Of a stretch of 28,420 bases of DNA, positions 21,233 through 28,420 are shown piece by piece. The notes under the pieces were generated by a model. It worked only from the letters and a program-made list of their open reading frames with translations, had not been told where the DNA came from and ran no database searches. The translations under genes were made by a program, and so were the position numbers. Every line of letters starts with the position of its first letter. The first letter of the stretch is position 1. The stretch comes from a virus: IMG/VR virus record IMGVR_UViG_3300027973_000176, positions 1-28,420 of that record; one strand, written 5' to 3'.

Positions 21233-22660
21233 CTAGACCCTAGTTACTACGGTGTTCGTTGTGCCGTCTCCGGTGATCGCTTGCGTGATCGCTCCCGATG
21301 TCCTGCTCGTAGGCGTGACCGTGAGTGCATTTGCGATGTCAAGTCCGTGGATCGCGTGAACCTCGGTTATCTCCGTAAGTTCTGGCGTTAGTTCGGCTCG
21401 CATTGCGCCTGTGAAAAGCGTTACTGCGCTTGTAGCGAAGGCCGCGGACTGAATTACGGCAGCTTGAAAATCGTGAACGACTGCGGCGGCGTGATGCGAT
21501 CCGTTGAGTTGCAGTTCGTTGTTCGCATTTATTGATCGCACGATCCTTCCTCCGAATGTGCCAGCGGTTGTGTGGTTGGACATCAACTCGTCCCATACTG
21601 CGTTCGCATTTGTGATGGCGGTTGGGATCGCGGCAAGTTGCGTGTCGAGGTTGGCTGTTGCCAAGCCTATTGCGGCTCGCACGTTGGCGGCGGTCAGCGT
21701 TGCCGTGCCGGTGGTGTTGTCGACAGGCACGCCGAATGCGACCGATCCTGCTGATGGAATATATGCAACGCCCGTCAAAGCTCCGCTTGCGTAGACCGTT
21801 CCGAAACGCACGTCGGTAATCGCGGCTTGGCCTAGGCTGTTGTCTGCGGTAAACATGTCGAGGTAAGTGCTCGATCCGTTCAATGCATATCGAGTCTTTG
21901 CGGCTGTTGGAGATGTGTTTAAGAAATACTTGACAGCATAAATCGCAGCATATCCGTTTGCCGCTGAAATAAACGATCCGGATAATCTGTTCGTTGCGCC
22001 GGAGTTTGAAGATGTAAATGCATTGGAAGATAATGATGCCGTAAAATTTCCGATGACGGTAACGCTAGAAGTTGAAGTATTTGAAACTGCTGCGCCTCCG
22101 CTTCCTGCTATCAAATTTCCAGTAATCGAAACGGTAGCGGCGGCACTTGTTATATTAACGCCAGATGCCGCTCCAGTGGAGCTTGAGATATCGCCTGTCG
22201 CATTCAATGTTCCGTTTCCAGAAACTGTTATTCCATGAGAATTATTGCCTGTCGACGATGTAATAGTGCCTGTCGTTGTTAGCGTTCCAGAAGAGGAATG
22301 CGTTATGCAATTTGCACTACCTGTAGATCCTCCTATTATTGCTCCATTTATAGAGGCGGAAGCTGTCCCTGAAAGCGTAATCAAATTTGCTGCTGTTGCG
22401 CCTGCTTGGATTGTCGTTGACGTTAGTGATACGCCATTGTTTAAAGCAAATAATCCACCTGCTGCGGCAGTCCCACCACCAACAAATGTTCCTGCATTTG
22501 CGAGGTTCGTAATAAGTGCAACATCAACAGTCGTATCCACCGTTACTGTGAACGTATTCGAATATATGCTATGACCAGCACCATTTGGAGGCACTGCACC
22601 GCCTCCCCACGTTGCTGCTGTGTTCCAATTTCCAGAAGCTACGGCGCGATAGTTTGCCAT
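21233..22660 (-). CDS. Fibre or whisker-like beta-repeat protein in the head module, 475 aa
   Basis: Residues 1-240 are a Ser/Thr/Gly/Asn-rich beta-solenoid pattern (ATWGGGAVPPNGAGH, then turns such as TLTTTGTITSSTG and SVSITGNL-like strands). Residues about 340-400 contain the phage fibre module DTQLAAIPTAITNANAVWDE with GTFGGRIV. The C-terminus is HAIHGLDIANALTVTPTSRT, then AITQAITGDGTTNTVVTRV, a motif I recognise as recurrent in phage head-associated and neck proteins. It lies between portal-side genes and the protease, so a head fibre or whisker attached to the capsid or neck is more likely than a tail fibre. Confidence 0.65.
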   Translation of the reverse strand: MANYRAVASGNWNTAATWGGGAVPPNGAGHSIYSNTFTVTVDTTVDVALITNLANAGTFVGGGTAAAGGLFALNNGVSLTSTTIQAGATAANLITLSGTASASINGAIIGGSTGSANCITHSSSGTLTTTGTITSSTGNNSHGITVSGNGTLNATGDISSSTGAASGVNITSAAATVSITGNLIAGSGGAAVSNTSTSSVTVIGNFTASLSSNAFTSSNSGATNRLSGSFISAANGYAAIYAVKYFLNTSPTAAKTRYALNGSSTYLDMFTADNSLGQAAITDVRFGTVYASGALTGVAYIPSAGSVAFGVPVDNTTGTATLTAANVRAAIGLATANLDTQLAAIPTAITNANAVWDELMSNHTTAGTFGGRIVRSINANNELQLNGSHHAAAVVHDFQAAVIQSAAFATSAVTLFTGAMRAELTPELTEITEVHAIHGLDIANALTVTPTSRTSGAITQAITGDGTTNTVVTRV

Positions 22661-22663
22661 CGA

Positions 22664-22945
22664 TTAAAGTCCCTTCGCGTCGATAAATGTTTGCAAAGCG
22701 GATTGAATTGAGAGCGCGGTTTGCGTTGTTACGGCATCCGCTCCTTCAAGTGTTCCGATTGAGAGTCCGCGAGCTTCGGCGTCTGCTGTAATCACATCTC
22801 CATTGTCGATTCTAGTCGGCACAAGACGCATGGCAATACTTGCATCTTCACCCCCGTTGCCTATATATTTAGACGTAACGGCAAGATTTAAAGTATAAAG
22901 ATCGTAGGTTTCTCCGTCGATCACGATTGGTTGGCTAGGTTTCAT
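22664..22945 (-). CDS. Hypothetical structural-module protein, 93 aa
   Basis: A small protein with an N-terminal beta segment (SQPIVIDGETYDLYTLNLAV), a central region rich in Asp and Gly (YIGNGGEDASIAMRLVPTRI) and a C-terminal helix (TTQTALSIQSALQTFIDA). It is directly followed by the fibre-like gene with a three-base gap and is preceded by the 137-aa gene with two bases between. Function not recognised. The gene order suggests an accessory to the fibre or to head completion. Confidence 0.6.
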   Translation of the reverse strand: MKPSQPIVIDGETYDLYTLNLAVTSKYIGNGGEDASIAMRLVPTRIDNGDVITADAEARGLSIGTLEGADAVTTQTALSIQSALQTFIDAKGL

Positions 22946-22947
22946 AT

Positions 22948-23361
22948 TTAAGCGAGTAAAATCAATGCGGTGGTTTCAGTTGGCTTGGGAAATTTGAGTT
23001 CAAATGCGCCGTCGTAGACATGTCTCTCGGCTCCAAGGTTGAGGACGCAAAGCGCGGCGTTGCCTTTGCTGGCATTGTATATCATCGCGCCACCTGCGGC
23101 GAATGTTGCAGATTTTAGGACAACATCGTCGAATGTTATGAAAGCATTTTTGCCGATGATGCCTGTGCGATGTCCCTTGAGCGTTACGCCTCCGGCGGTG
23201 TAGCCCATGCCCTTGATCTCGCCTTCGGTTGTGTAGGCTTTCGTGGTCGGCCCGATCTTTGCCGATGCACTATAAAGCGCGATCCTATATTCGTCGCCGG
23301 GTTGATGGACGCCGGTGATGAGTGCTTTTTTTGCTTCGAGTGCTATGCCGTGTGTGATCAT
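22948..23361 (-). CDS. Conserved phage structural protein, 137 aa
   Basis: Begins MITHGIALEAKKALITGVHQ. Strands YRIALYSASAKIGPTTKAYT and GMGYTAGGVTLKGHRTG, and a later segment AGGAMIYNASKGNAALCVLN, belong to a small protein type common among phage structural genes of unknown role. The ATG follows the portal TAA with no gap, so it is translated with the portal message. A beta-sandwich fold is likely. Confidence 0.65.
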   Translation of the reverse strand: MITHGIALEAKKALITGVHQPGDEYRIALYSASAKIGPTTKAYTTEGEIKGMGYTAGGVTLKGHRTGIIGKNAFITFDDVVLKSATFAAGGAMIYNASKGNAALCVLNLGAERHVYDGAFELKFPKPTETTALILLA

Positions 23362-25413
23362 TTATTTTTTCTCCCATTGCGCCATACAGACGGCGGCGCG
23401 CTGGCTCTCGTCTGGATATTCGCTCGTCATCGTTCCGCTCACCATACAACGACCAATAAAGTCATCTTGCTCTTCGTCTTTTTCTGGAGTCGGCATAACG
23501 AGTTCGTGCTTTGTTTCAAATCCGGTAATGCGTCCGAACATATCGCGAACGGCGAGCGAGACTTTCATCTGTTCGGGTTGCGATGCCTGCATCCCTTTTA
23601 CTTTATCAGCGGCCCAAGTCTGTCCTGCGTCTCCGCCCCACAATGCCCATGCGATGCGGCCTGCGGATGGGAAGCCGTCTTCACCTTGTTGAAAACCCTG
23701 TCCCTTTTTATCAACTTCGTGTCGTGAAAAAAACGAGTGCATTCTTTTAACGGTGTCGTCTGACAAGTTCTTTCCGTTGCTGATGTCGCGAGCGCGTGCA
23801 ACTCCGACCGCTGTTCCTCCTCGGTTGTATTCTTCGCGCCACTTCAATCCCTTTAGTGCCTCTTCAACCATTCCCTTGCTTGGCTTGTTTTGGTCTGCGA
23901 GATCAATTTGCTTTGGTTGTTCTTGTGGTTTCTCAAGTTGCGGTTCTTCTTGAACGATAGGTGCGGTAATAGGCGCGGAAGCTTGAATGGGAATGATAGA
24001 ATCTGAAATATATTCTGATGGAATATCCATCTCGGCTCCGAGTGCAACGATCATTGCGGCCTCCTTCGCTCTTGCGCGGAGTGCTTCTTCGTAGTCCTCT
24101 CCCATGTCGGAGTAAATCTGCCCTGCTGTCTTCAAACCAGCCTTCCAAAGCTCGATATCTGCGCGAGCTTCGCGTCCGTAATCAATCGAAACCTTAGCAG
24201 GCCAGCACCAGCGGCCATCAAGCAAGTATTCGGAATCTGGAATGAGTCCGCGAGATGCGGCGTCCAGTAAGATAACATTTTTGATGCGGTTGAGGAACTG
24301 ACCTTCCAAAAGTCCACGCCACCGGAGGAACGTGCGCTCTGCCATTGCAGCTTCCATCCGTGCCATAGGCCCGCTCTTATCTGCGTCGAATGCGAAGCCG
24401 TAGGGAAGACCAACGGCCATGCAAATGTGCGCTTGCACTAATCGGATGAACTCTCCGAATGCTCCGGTCGGACGATCCGACTTGAACATCTCCATCTTCT
24501 CGCCTGCGCTCAAATAGTTGACCGTTCCTGGGTCGAGCGACTGCAATCGTGCGACTTGGCCTTGATCGTTTGAGTTGCCGCGAGCGAAATAGTCGCCAGC
24601 GTCTGCCGCTCCGCTCTCGGTTGTGATGACTCCGGATTGATACGAAGCGTATTTGATCGCCTGCACTTCTGCCTTGATCGCTTCTTGCAGATCGCGCGTT
24701 GCGTTTAACGCAGTAGCGAAAGCAGATCGCCCACGATATTCGTCAAGTCTTGCTGCGTCGAACAAGTGGATAAACTCTTTTGCAACAATATCAACAGGAG
24801 AAATATACTGGTTATTGATAGTGCGCGTGAAAATTGTGTATGAAACGGGTCTTCCATAGTCGTCTACGTTGATACCACCGATATATTTGTCGGTGTCGGT
24901 TTGATCGTAAGGAGAACCGATGCGATCGGCTTCGACGCTTTGTAGTTTTAAATCTTCTTTGTCGCGTACGATGATGAATCCGCAGTCGCCATCGCGAAGC
25001 ATTGCGGTGACCGCGAGTTGCAGGAGCGTTGTGAAATTGTGACGGCCTAGAAAGTCGCAGTCGTTGCACCATTTCTGCCAGTAGCGTTCGATGGCGGTGT
25101 CCGCTTCGCGGTTGCCGGTGCGTGCTTGGTATGCGATGCGCCCCGAAACGTAGGTCGCAAATTTGAGCAGGAGCGAACGAACAGGCGGAAAATTGTCTGC
25201 AAGATCGCGAGCGGCTCGGATCAGCGCGAAGCGTTCGCGAGTTCCGCTAGTGTCTTCGCCACCGGATACGCCACGGCTAATTCCTCGCTTCTCGCTTGTC
25301 AAGGCTGAGTCGAAGCGACCGAAGTTGCGAAGCTTCGCCTGGTTGACCATGCGGTCAAGAGCGGCCTTGGGAGAGACGAACGAAATGGCCTTGGTGATGA
25401 TGTCTTGAGTCAT
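23362..25413 (-). CDS. Portal protein, lambda gpB family, with C-terminal accessory modules, 683 aa
   Basis: The dodecameric ring through which DNA enters and leaves the capsid. Residues 1-480 match the lambda portal type: DNFPPVRSLLLKFATYVSGR, AVTAMLRDGDCGFIIVRDKE, RPVSYTIFTRTIN, DEYRGRSAFATALN and AVGLPYGFAFDADKSGPMAR. Lambda B has 533 residues, so about 150 are extra. That tail has a Gln/Glu/Pro linker, then residues 521-605, a phage module with WREEYNRGGTAVGVARARD, SDDTVKRMHSFFSRHEVDKK and GRIAWALWGGDAGQTWA, and residues 648-683 ending in DFIGRCMVSG, YPDESQRAAVCMAQW. These modules usually occur with capsid or protease genes. The start overlaps the gpW stop (ATGA). Confidence 0.88.
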   Translation of the reverse strand: MTQDIITKAISFVSPKAALDRMVNQAKLRNFGRFDSALTSEKRGISRGVSGGEDTSGTRERFALIRAARDLADNFPPVRSLLLKFATYVSGRIAYQARTGNREADTAIERYWQKWCNDCDFLGRHNFTTLLQLAVTAMLRDGDCGFIIVRDKEDLKLQSVEADRIGSPYDQTDTDKYIGGINVDDYGRPVSYTIFTRTINNQYISPVDIVAKEFIHLFDAARLDEYRGRSAFATALNATRDLQEAIKAEVQAIKYASYQSGVITTESGAADAGDYFARGNSNDQGQVARLQSLDPGTVNYLSAGEKMEMFKSDRPTGAFGEFIRLVQAHICMAVGLPYGFAFDADKSGPMARMEAAMAERTFLRWRGLLEGQFLNRIKNVILLDAASRGLIPDSEYLLDGRWCWPAKVSIDYGREARADIELWKAGLKTAGQIYSDMGEDYEEALRARAKEAAMIVALGAEMDIPSEYISDSIIPIQASAPITAPIVQEEPQLEKPQEQPKQIDLADQNKPSKGMVEEALKGLKWREEYNRGGTAVGVARARDISNGKNLSDDTVKRMHSFFSRHEVDKKGQGFQQGEDGFPSAGRIAWALWGGDAGQTWAADKVKGMQASQPEQMKVSLAVRDMFGRITGFETKHELVMPTPEKDEEQDDFIGRCMVSGTMTSEYPDESQRAAVCMAQWEKK

Positions 25414-25658
25414 GGTCGTTGCGTCGGAAATGTCGGCGTGAAACGTCTTACCCTATTGCCGCTGGCGTTGTCAATAGCGGCTTGCAGTTCCTTGATAGTC
25501 TGCGCGACCTCGGCAAGGTTGGCTCTCGTGAAGCTACGCCCTGCGATGCTGTAGCTCGCGCCTGCAATGGCGATAGCCTTTAGGCAAGCCGTGAAATCGG
25601 TCTGCAATTCTTGCAAGGTTGCAAGCGGGAGACCGAAGAATGATTTGTTCATCGCCAT
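25410..25658 (-). CDS. gpW-like head-tail connector, 82 aa
   Basis: Sits between large terminase and portal, exactly where lambda has W. The middle has the gpW pattern: an N-terminal helix (LATLQELQTDFTACLKAIA), a beta-hairpin around ASYSIAGRSFTRA and a second helix (NLAEVAQTIKELQAAI), followed by an Arg-rich tail. The C-terminal stop overlaps the portal ATG. Upstream, 138 bases separate it from the terminase stop; I see no gene or clear promoter there. Confidence 0.7.
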   Translation of the reverse strand: MAMNKSFFGLPLATLQELQTDFTACLKAIAIAGASYSIAGRSFTRANLAEVAQTIKELQAAIDNASGNRVRRFTPTFPTQRP

Positions 25659-25796
25659 TTAAATGTTCGTTGTGTCAAAAGTAGAACCCTACGCCCAAGC
25701 GTCCCTAGGCCTCATCTGTCGATTCAGATTGTCTGTTGCGCATGGCAAGCCAGCCAGATGGCGTGACGGGAAGTGTCTTGGAAGATATGTCAAAAC

Positions 25797-27527
25797 CTAG
25801 CTCTCCGCACCTATCGGCAAAACCCCTGCCAGCATCGCGGACGCGAGTGCGATGCACTCGCAGTCCCAAAGGTGGTTCGGCCTGCCGCCGATGCGAACCC
25901 ATCGTTGCTCGACTTGTTTGGTCTTAGAGTTCGTGACGTCCTTTTTCATCTCCGAGAGCATTTGCTTGCGGTAGTCATCCGAAACGTCCCGCGCAACTTC
26001 CCATTTCGGCACGGCGTCAGCCTGGCGGAGTGAAGCCAATTTATCTTTTATGCCTTCATTGCTGAAGAAAAAGTAAGCACACTTGAGCCCGTCCGATCCG
26101 GCCTGCGCTCCCTCGATCTTTGAGACGAAGCGTCGCGTCCTTCGTCCTCCGTCGATATGATAAAACCCGTCCTGCCCAGATCCGTGCGATGCCGTCCACC
26201 CACGCCGAGCGCATTGTTCGTAAACAAGCGGAGTATCGTAACCGGCATCAACGACAACGCACCTCGGCACTACGTCGAATTGTTGCTGGATGGCGTCGAG
26301 CGTTTCCCAAGTCAGCGGACGTGACTCATGCAAGAGCATCGAAGACCCATCCACTCGGAAGGCGCGGACGATACACCAAAAGTGATCGCGCTGTTTATCC
26401 ACGCACATAAAGCGTCGGTGCTCTCCGTCGATCTTCTGGCCTTCGAGATATTCGGTCTTGGCATAGTCACCTGTTGTGATCTCCGGTAGATCGCTCGTCA
26501 CTTCATCCTGCCAAGTCTGCGCCTTGCGTTTCTGAATAAATTGTTTGAGTGGCTCTAGGTTGCCGCTGCTCTTGGCTTCGTTGGCTTCGATCCATTCTTT
26601 CGCAATGCTGAACCAAGGTATCCACCAGACGGCGTATGCTGGATACTCGAAAGAGCGATGCCCCCGCACCGGATGCGGGTTGAGTGCGCGATACGTTGCA
26701 GTATTTGCAAGGTTGCGTCGAGTGCTTGCATCGTCTTTGTAGCGCGTTTCGCAGTGCTCGCACTTCATAACGACCGAGTCCTGGACCCTATCCCACAGGA
26801 TGCCGCCCTTGTCGTCGCGTTCGGTCGTGTATTCGATCTGATCAAACAGATATCGCTGCCAGTTCCCACAATGGGAACAAGTCCAGCCCCAGACTTCTCG
26901 CGTTCCGCTATCCCATTCGGCGTCCGCTTCGTGCCCTGCGTCCCATCCCTGCGATACCAAGAGCGTTTTGCGGTTCCATCTGTCGTGGTGTCGCGCCTTG
27001 AGTTCCTTTATCATGCCGCTTTTCCACCGCCATACCTCGTCTCCGATGCAATAGCGCATCGATTTCTCTTGCAAGTTCGTCATGTTCGCCCCGCCTGCGA
27101 AGAGAACCATGTGCGGAAATAGGATCGTGGTCTTGCGTAGCGCGTGCCGGTCTTCTGGGAACAGGTCGCGAACAGGCTTGCACTCTTGAAAAATCGGCAA
27201 TAAGCGCGACTCTGTCCAGTCTTTCACCATGTCATCCGTCTGCCCCACGAATAAAGTCGGCCCAGGCTTTTGCGCGACAATGAAGCAAGCCAGCGTTTCC
27301 ATCATGGTCGTCTTGCCTCCTCCGGTCGGAGCGCGAAGAAATACCTGTGTTGTCTCGTCATCACTTGCCGCCAACAACGGCGCATTTAGCCACGGCGCAA
27401 CCGACGGATCAAAGCGCGAAGCGCGATCCGAGTTTGGAAAGCTGACGTGATCGCTTGCCCAATCAAGTATCGTGCCGTCGAATGCGAGCTTGATGCCGTC
27501 GCGGATGCCTTGTGCTAGTGGATTCAT
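25797..27527 (-). CDS. Terminase large subunit, GpA family, 576 aa
   Basis: The DNA packaging motor and nuclease. The Walker A is A-P-T-G-G-G-K-T-T at residues 66-74, and the Walker B is M-R-Y-C-I-G-D-E, with D163-E164. A zinc-binding cluster, C217-x2-C220 and C256-x2-C259, lies in the middle, as in GpA-type enzymes. The nuclease domain has FMCVDKQRD (D377) and CVVVDAGYDT (D427), with the RNase H-like order. The tail IGGRPNHLWDCECIALASAM (about 543-562) closes the family pattern. The ATG overlaps the upstream stop. Confidence 0.92.
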   Translation of the reverse strand: MNPLAQGIRDGIKLAFDGTILDWASDHVSFPNSDRASRFDPSVAPWLNAPLLAASDDETTQVFLRAPTGGGKTTMMETLACFIVAQKPGPTLFVGQTDDMVKDWTESRLLPIFQECKPVRDLFPEDRHALRKTTILFPHMVLFAGGANMTNLQEKSMRYCIGDEVWRWKSGMIKELKARHHDRWNRKTLLVSQGWDAGHEADAEWDSGTREVWGWTCSHCGNWQRYLFDQIEYTTERDDKGGILWDRVQDSVVMKCEHCETRYKDDASTRRNLANTATYRALNPHPVRGHRSFEYPAYAVWWIPWFSIAKEWIEANEAKSSGNLEPLKQFIQKRKAQTWQDEVTSDLPEITTGDYAKTEYLEGQKIDGEHRRFMCVDKQRDHFWCIVRAFRVDGSSMLLHESRPLTWETLDAIQQQFDVVPRCVVVDAGYDTPLVYEQCARRGWTASHGSGQDGFYHIDGGRRTRRFVSKIEGAQAGSDGLKCAYFFFSNEGIKDKLASLRQADAVPKWEVARDVSDDYRKQMLSEMKKDVTNSKTKQVEQRWVRIGGRPNHLWDCECIALASAMLAGVLPIGAES

Positions 27528-27733
27528 CGCATTCCGAATATCTGTTTGAGAGCGTCTACATTCGCAGACGCCGGTTGTTTAGATGTCGGCTCCTCTTCTC
27601 CGTCATACATGGCAATATCCCACGTCGTTTCAAACATCTTTCGTAGCCCGGCAGCGGACATCGTCACGTTGTTTTCACCGTCGAATGAAGGATAGCGTTT
27701 TGAGTAAATTTTCCAGAGTTCGCGTTTAGTCAT
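27524..27733 (-). CDS. Hypothetical protein, 69 aa
   Basis: A short polar protein (MTKRELWKIYSKRYPSFDGE at the start, then LRKMFETTWDIAMYDGEEEP and a C-terminal VDALKQIFGMR helix). Unrecognised. The ATG lies inside the end of the 72-aa gene (eight-base overlap), and its stop overlaps the terminase start (ATGA). The order TerS, two small genes, TerL is unusual for lambda-like phages, and the tight coupling implies co-expression. Confidence 0.65.
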   Translation of the reverse strand: MTKRELWKIYSKRYPSFDGENNVTMSAAGLRKMFETTWDIAMYDGEEEPTSKQPASANVDALKQIFGMR

Positions 27734-27944
27734 AATTTCGGCACAGTTTAAACATCTTCTCGATGGCGGCTCGGACGTGAGGCCATTCTTCGGGGTCGAA
27801 TCGTAGCTTGCCGCCTTCTTGGCTTACCTCCAAGAACTCCCCAGCGGCTTCGTCGATGATTTCGATCTCTGTGATGCTGCAATGGAATAGTTGCTCTCCC
27901 TTAACTCCGACTATCATTTTCGTTGTTCGTGTTTCGTAGTTCAT
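27726..27944 (-). CDS. Hypothetical protein, 72 aa
   Basis: Begins MNYETRTTKMIVGVKGEQLF with beta strands (HCSITEIEIIDEAAGEFLEV), then a C-terminal helix (EEWPHVRAAIEKMFKLCRNY). The beta-then-helix pattern and the acidic character resemble small phage regulators, but no family is assigned. The ATG overlaps the small terminase stop (ATGA). Confidence 0.65.
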   Translation of the reverse strand: MNYETRTTKMIVGVKGEQLFHCSITEIEIIDEAAGEFLEVSQEGGKLRFDPEEWPHVRAAIEKMFKLCRNYD

Positions 27945-28390
27945 ACCTTCTCAAGTTCGTTGCGTATCTCCGCTAAAATAGACTGCGTGCGTTCGTGCAG
28001 TTTCTTCCGCAGGGTTGACTCGTCTAGCCCTGCCAACGCGCCGCTGGCGTCGTTGACGAGCGCAGCGAGTTTTGCGCTGAAGATCGCGCCGATGCGGATG
28101 CCAGCTTCGCGGACTACGGCGATCTCGACCAACTCGCCTCGGTCTTGCTGAAGGCGGACACGAATGCGTTCGCTTTCGAGCAAGGTTTTTTCAAGTCGCG
28201 CTTCGTTGAGCGTAGCCGGAGCGGCCTTGCCCGATGCCTGCAAGTATTCGTCGCGCCATTTTGTCGCGTCTTCAATCGACGTTGTGGGGCAACCCATTTT
28301 GACCCATTTATGGACTGCAACTTTGGAGACGCCCCACGCATCCGCGATGACTTGGAGCGTCACCTTGTTAACCTTTGTTTTTTTAATCAT
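27941..28390 (-). CDS. Terminase small subunit, Nu1-like, 149 aa
   Basis: Recognises the packaging site on phage DNA and recruits the large subunit. Residues 10-32 are a winged helix-turn-helix (LQVIADAWGVSKVAVHKWVK), and a helical linker follows (ARLEKTLLESERIRVRLQQD, then RGELVEIAVVREAGIR), which is the Nu1/TerS arrangement. The C-terminus (LRKKLHERTQSILAEIRNEL) would make contact with the large subunit. Only 30 bases remain upstream, A/T-rich, with no clear Shine-Dalgarno. Any cos or pac site is beyond the right edge. Confidence 0.8.
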   Translation of the reverse strand: MIKKTKVNKVTLQVIADAWGVSKVAVHKWVKMGCPTTSIEDATKWRDEYLQASGKAAPATLNEARLEKTLLESERIRVRLQQDRGELVEIAVVREAGIRIGAIFSAKLAALVNDASGALAGLDESTLRKKLHERTQSILAEIRNELEKV

Positions 28391-28420
28391 TCATAAGGGA
28401 GATAAGAGAGTTTATTGACC

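Noticed and set aside
22023-22574. Plus-strand Val/Pro/Ala-rich frames opposite the fibre gene
   Set aside because: These are the usual antisense reading of Gly/Thr/Asn-rich beta-repeat coding DNA.
25705-25902. A 65-aa minus-strand frame over the end of the terminase gene, with a protein-like end (PVTPSGWLAMRNRQSESTDE)
   Set aside because: Its first half is an Arg-rich shadow of the terminase gene and no start codon lies near the plausible half. Kept only as an unexplained 138-base gap.
27941-28420. cos or pac packaging site next to the small terminase
   Set aside because: Only 30 bases lie upstream of the gene and no repeat or bent-DNA signature is visible there.
1-28420. CRISPR array, tRNA, insertion sequence or integrase
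   Set aside because: I saw no regularly spaced repeats, cloverleaf, transposase or recombinase motif. The tandem repeats found lie within fibre genes.

Overview
This window is the late (packaging, head, tail, lysis) half of a long-tailed, non-contractile (siphovirus-type) Caudoviricetes phage or prophage. Every gene I can support lies on the minus strand, so the transcriptional order runs from the right edge to the left. No tail sheath, integrase, tRNA or host gene is visible. The left edge cuts through a RuvC-like nuclease gene and the right edge lies just upstream of the small terminase gene.

Layout in transcription order. (1) Packaging and head, 28390 to 18503: Nu1-like small terminase, two small unknown genes, GpA-type large terminase, gpW-like connector, lambda-type portal with an unusual C-terminal extension, two small conserved phage genes, a beta-rich fibre or whisker-like protein, a protease-scaffold fusion, a decoration-like protein, the major capsid protein and a strong intrinsic terminator. 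(2) A three-gene glycosyltransferase cassette, 18472 to 15559. (3) Connector and fibre region, 15537 to 11888: a small head-closure candidate, a collagen/tandem-repeat fibre, a fibre with autotransporter-type PATR repeats, a tail-terminator candidate, the tail tube candidate and a second terminator. (4) Tail assembly, 11883 to 3193: a disordered collagen-tailed protein, a tail assembly chaperone pair made by a -1 ribosomal frameshift (exact GGGAAAC heptamer one codon before the stop, with a 76-residue extension that has no ordinary start codon), the tape measure protein and distal tail proteins. (5) Lysis, 3193 to 2231: two small membrane proteins, a lipoprotein and an M15 peptidase endolysin. 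(6) Small genes, a metallophosphoesterase, a small membrane protein and the truncated RuvC-like gene.

The gene order (TerS, TerL, gpW, portal, protease/scaffold, decoration, capsid, connectors, tube, G/GT, tape measure) is that of lambda. The proteins are diverged enough that many calls rest on order and motifs. Genes are packed with ATGA or TTGA stop-start overlaps, and several highly expressed genes lack an evident Shine-Dalgarno sequence, so translational coupling and A/T-rich leaders seem important. PATR repeats together with SD-poor starts would fit a Verrucomicrobia- or Bacteroidetes-like host, but this is a weak inference.

The best leads are the unannotated frameshift gene, the glycosyltransferase cassette inside the structural operon, the PATR fibre, the portal C-terminal modules and three genes of 50 to 55 residues that are easily missed (494-646, 2865-3029, 2701-2868).
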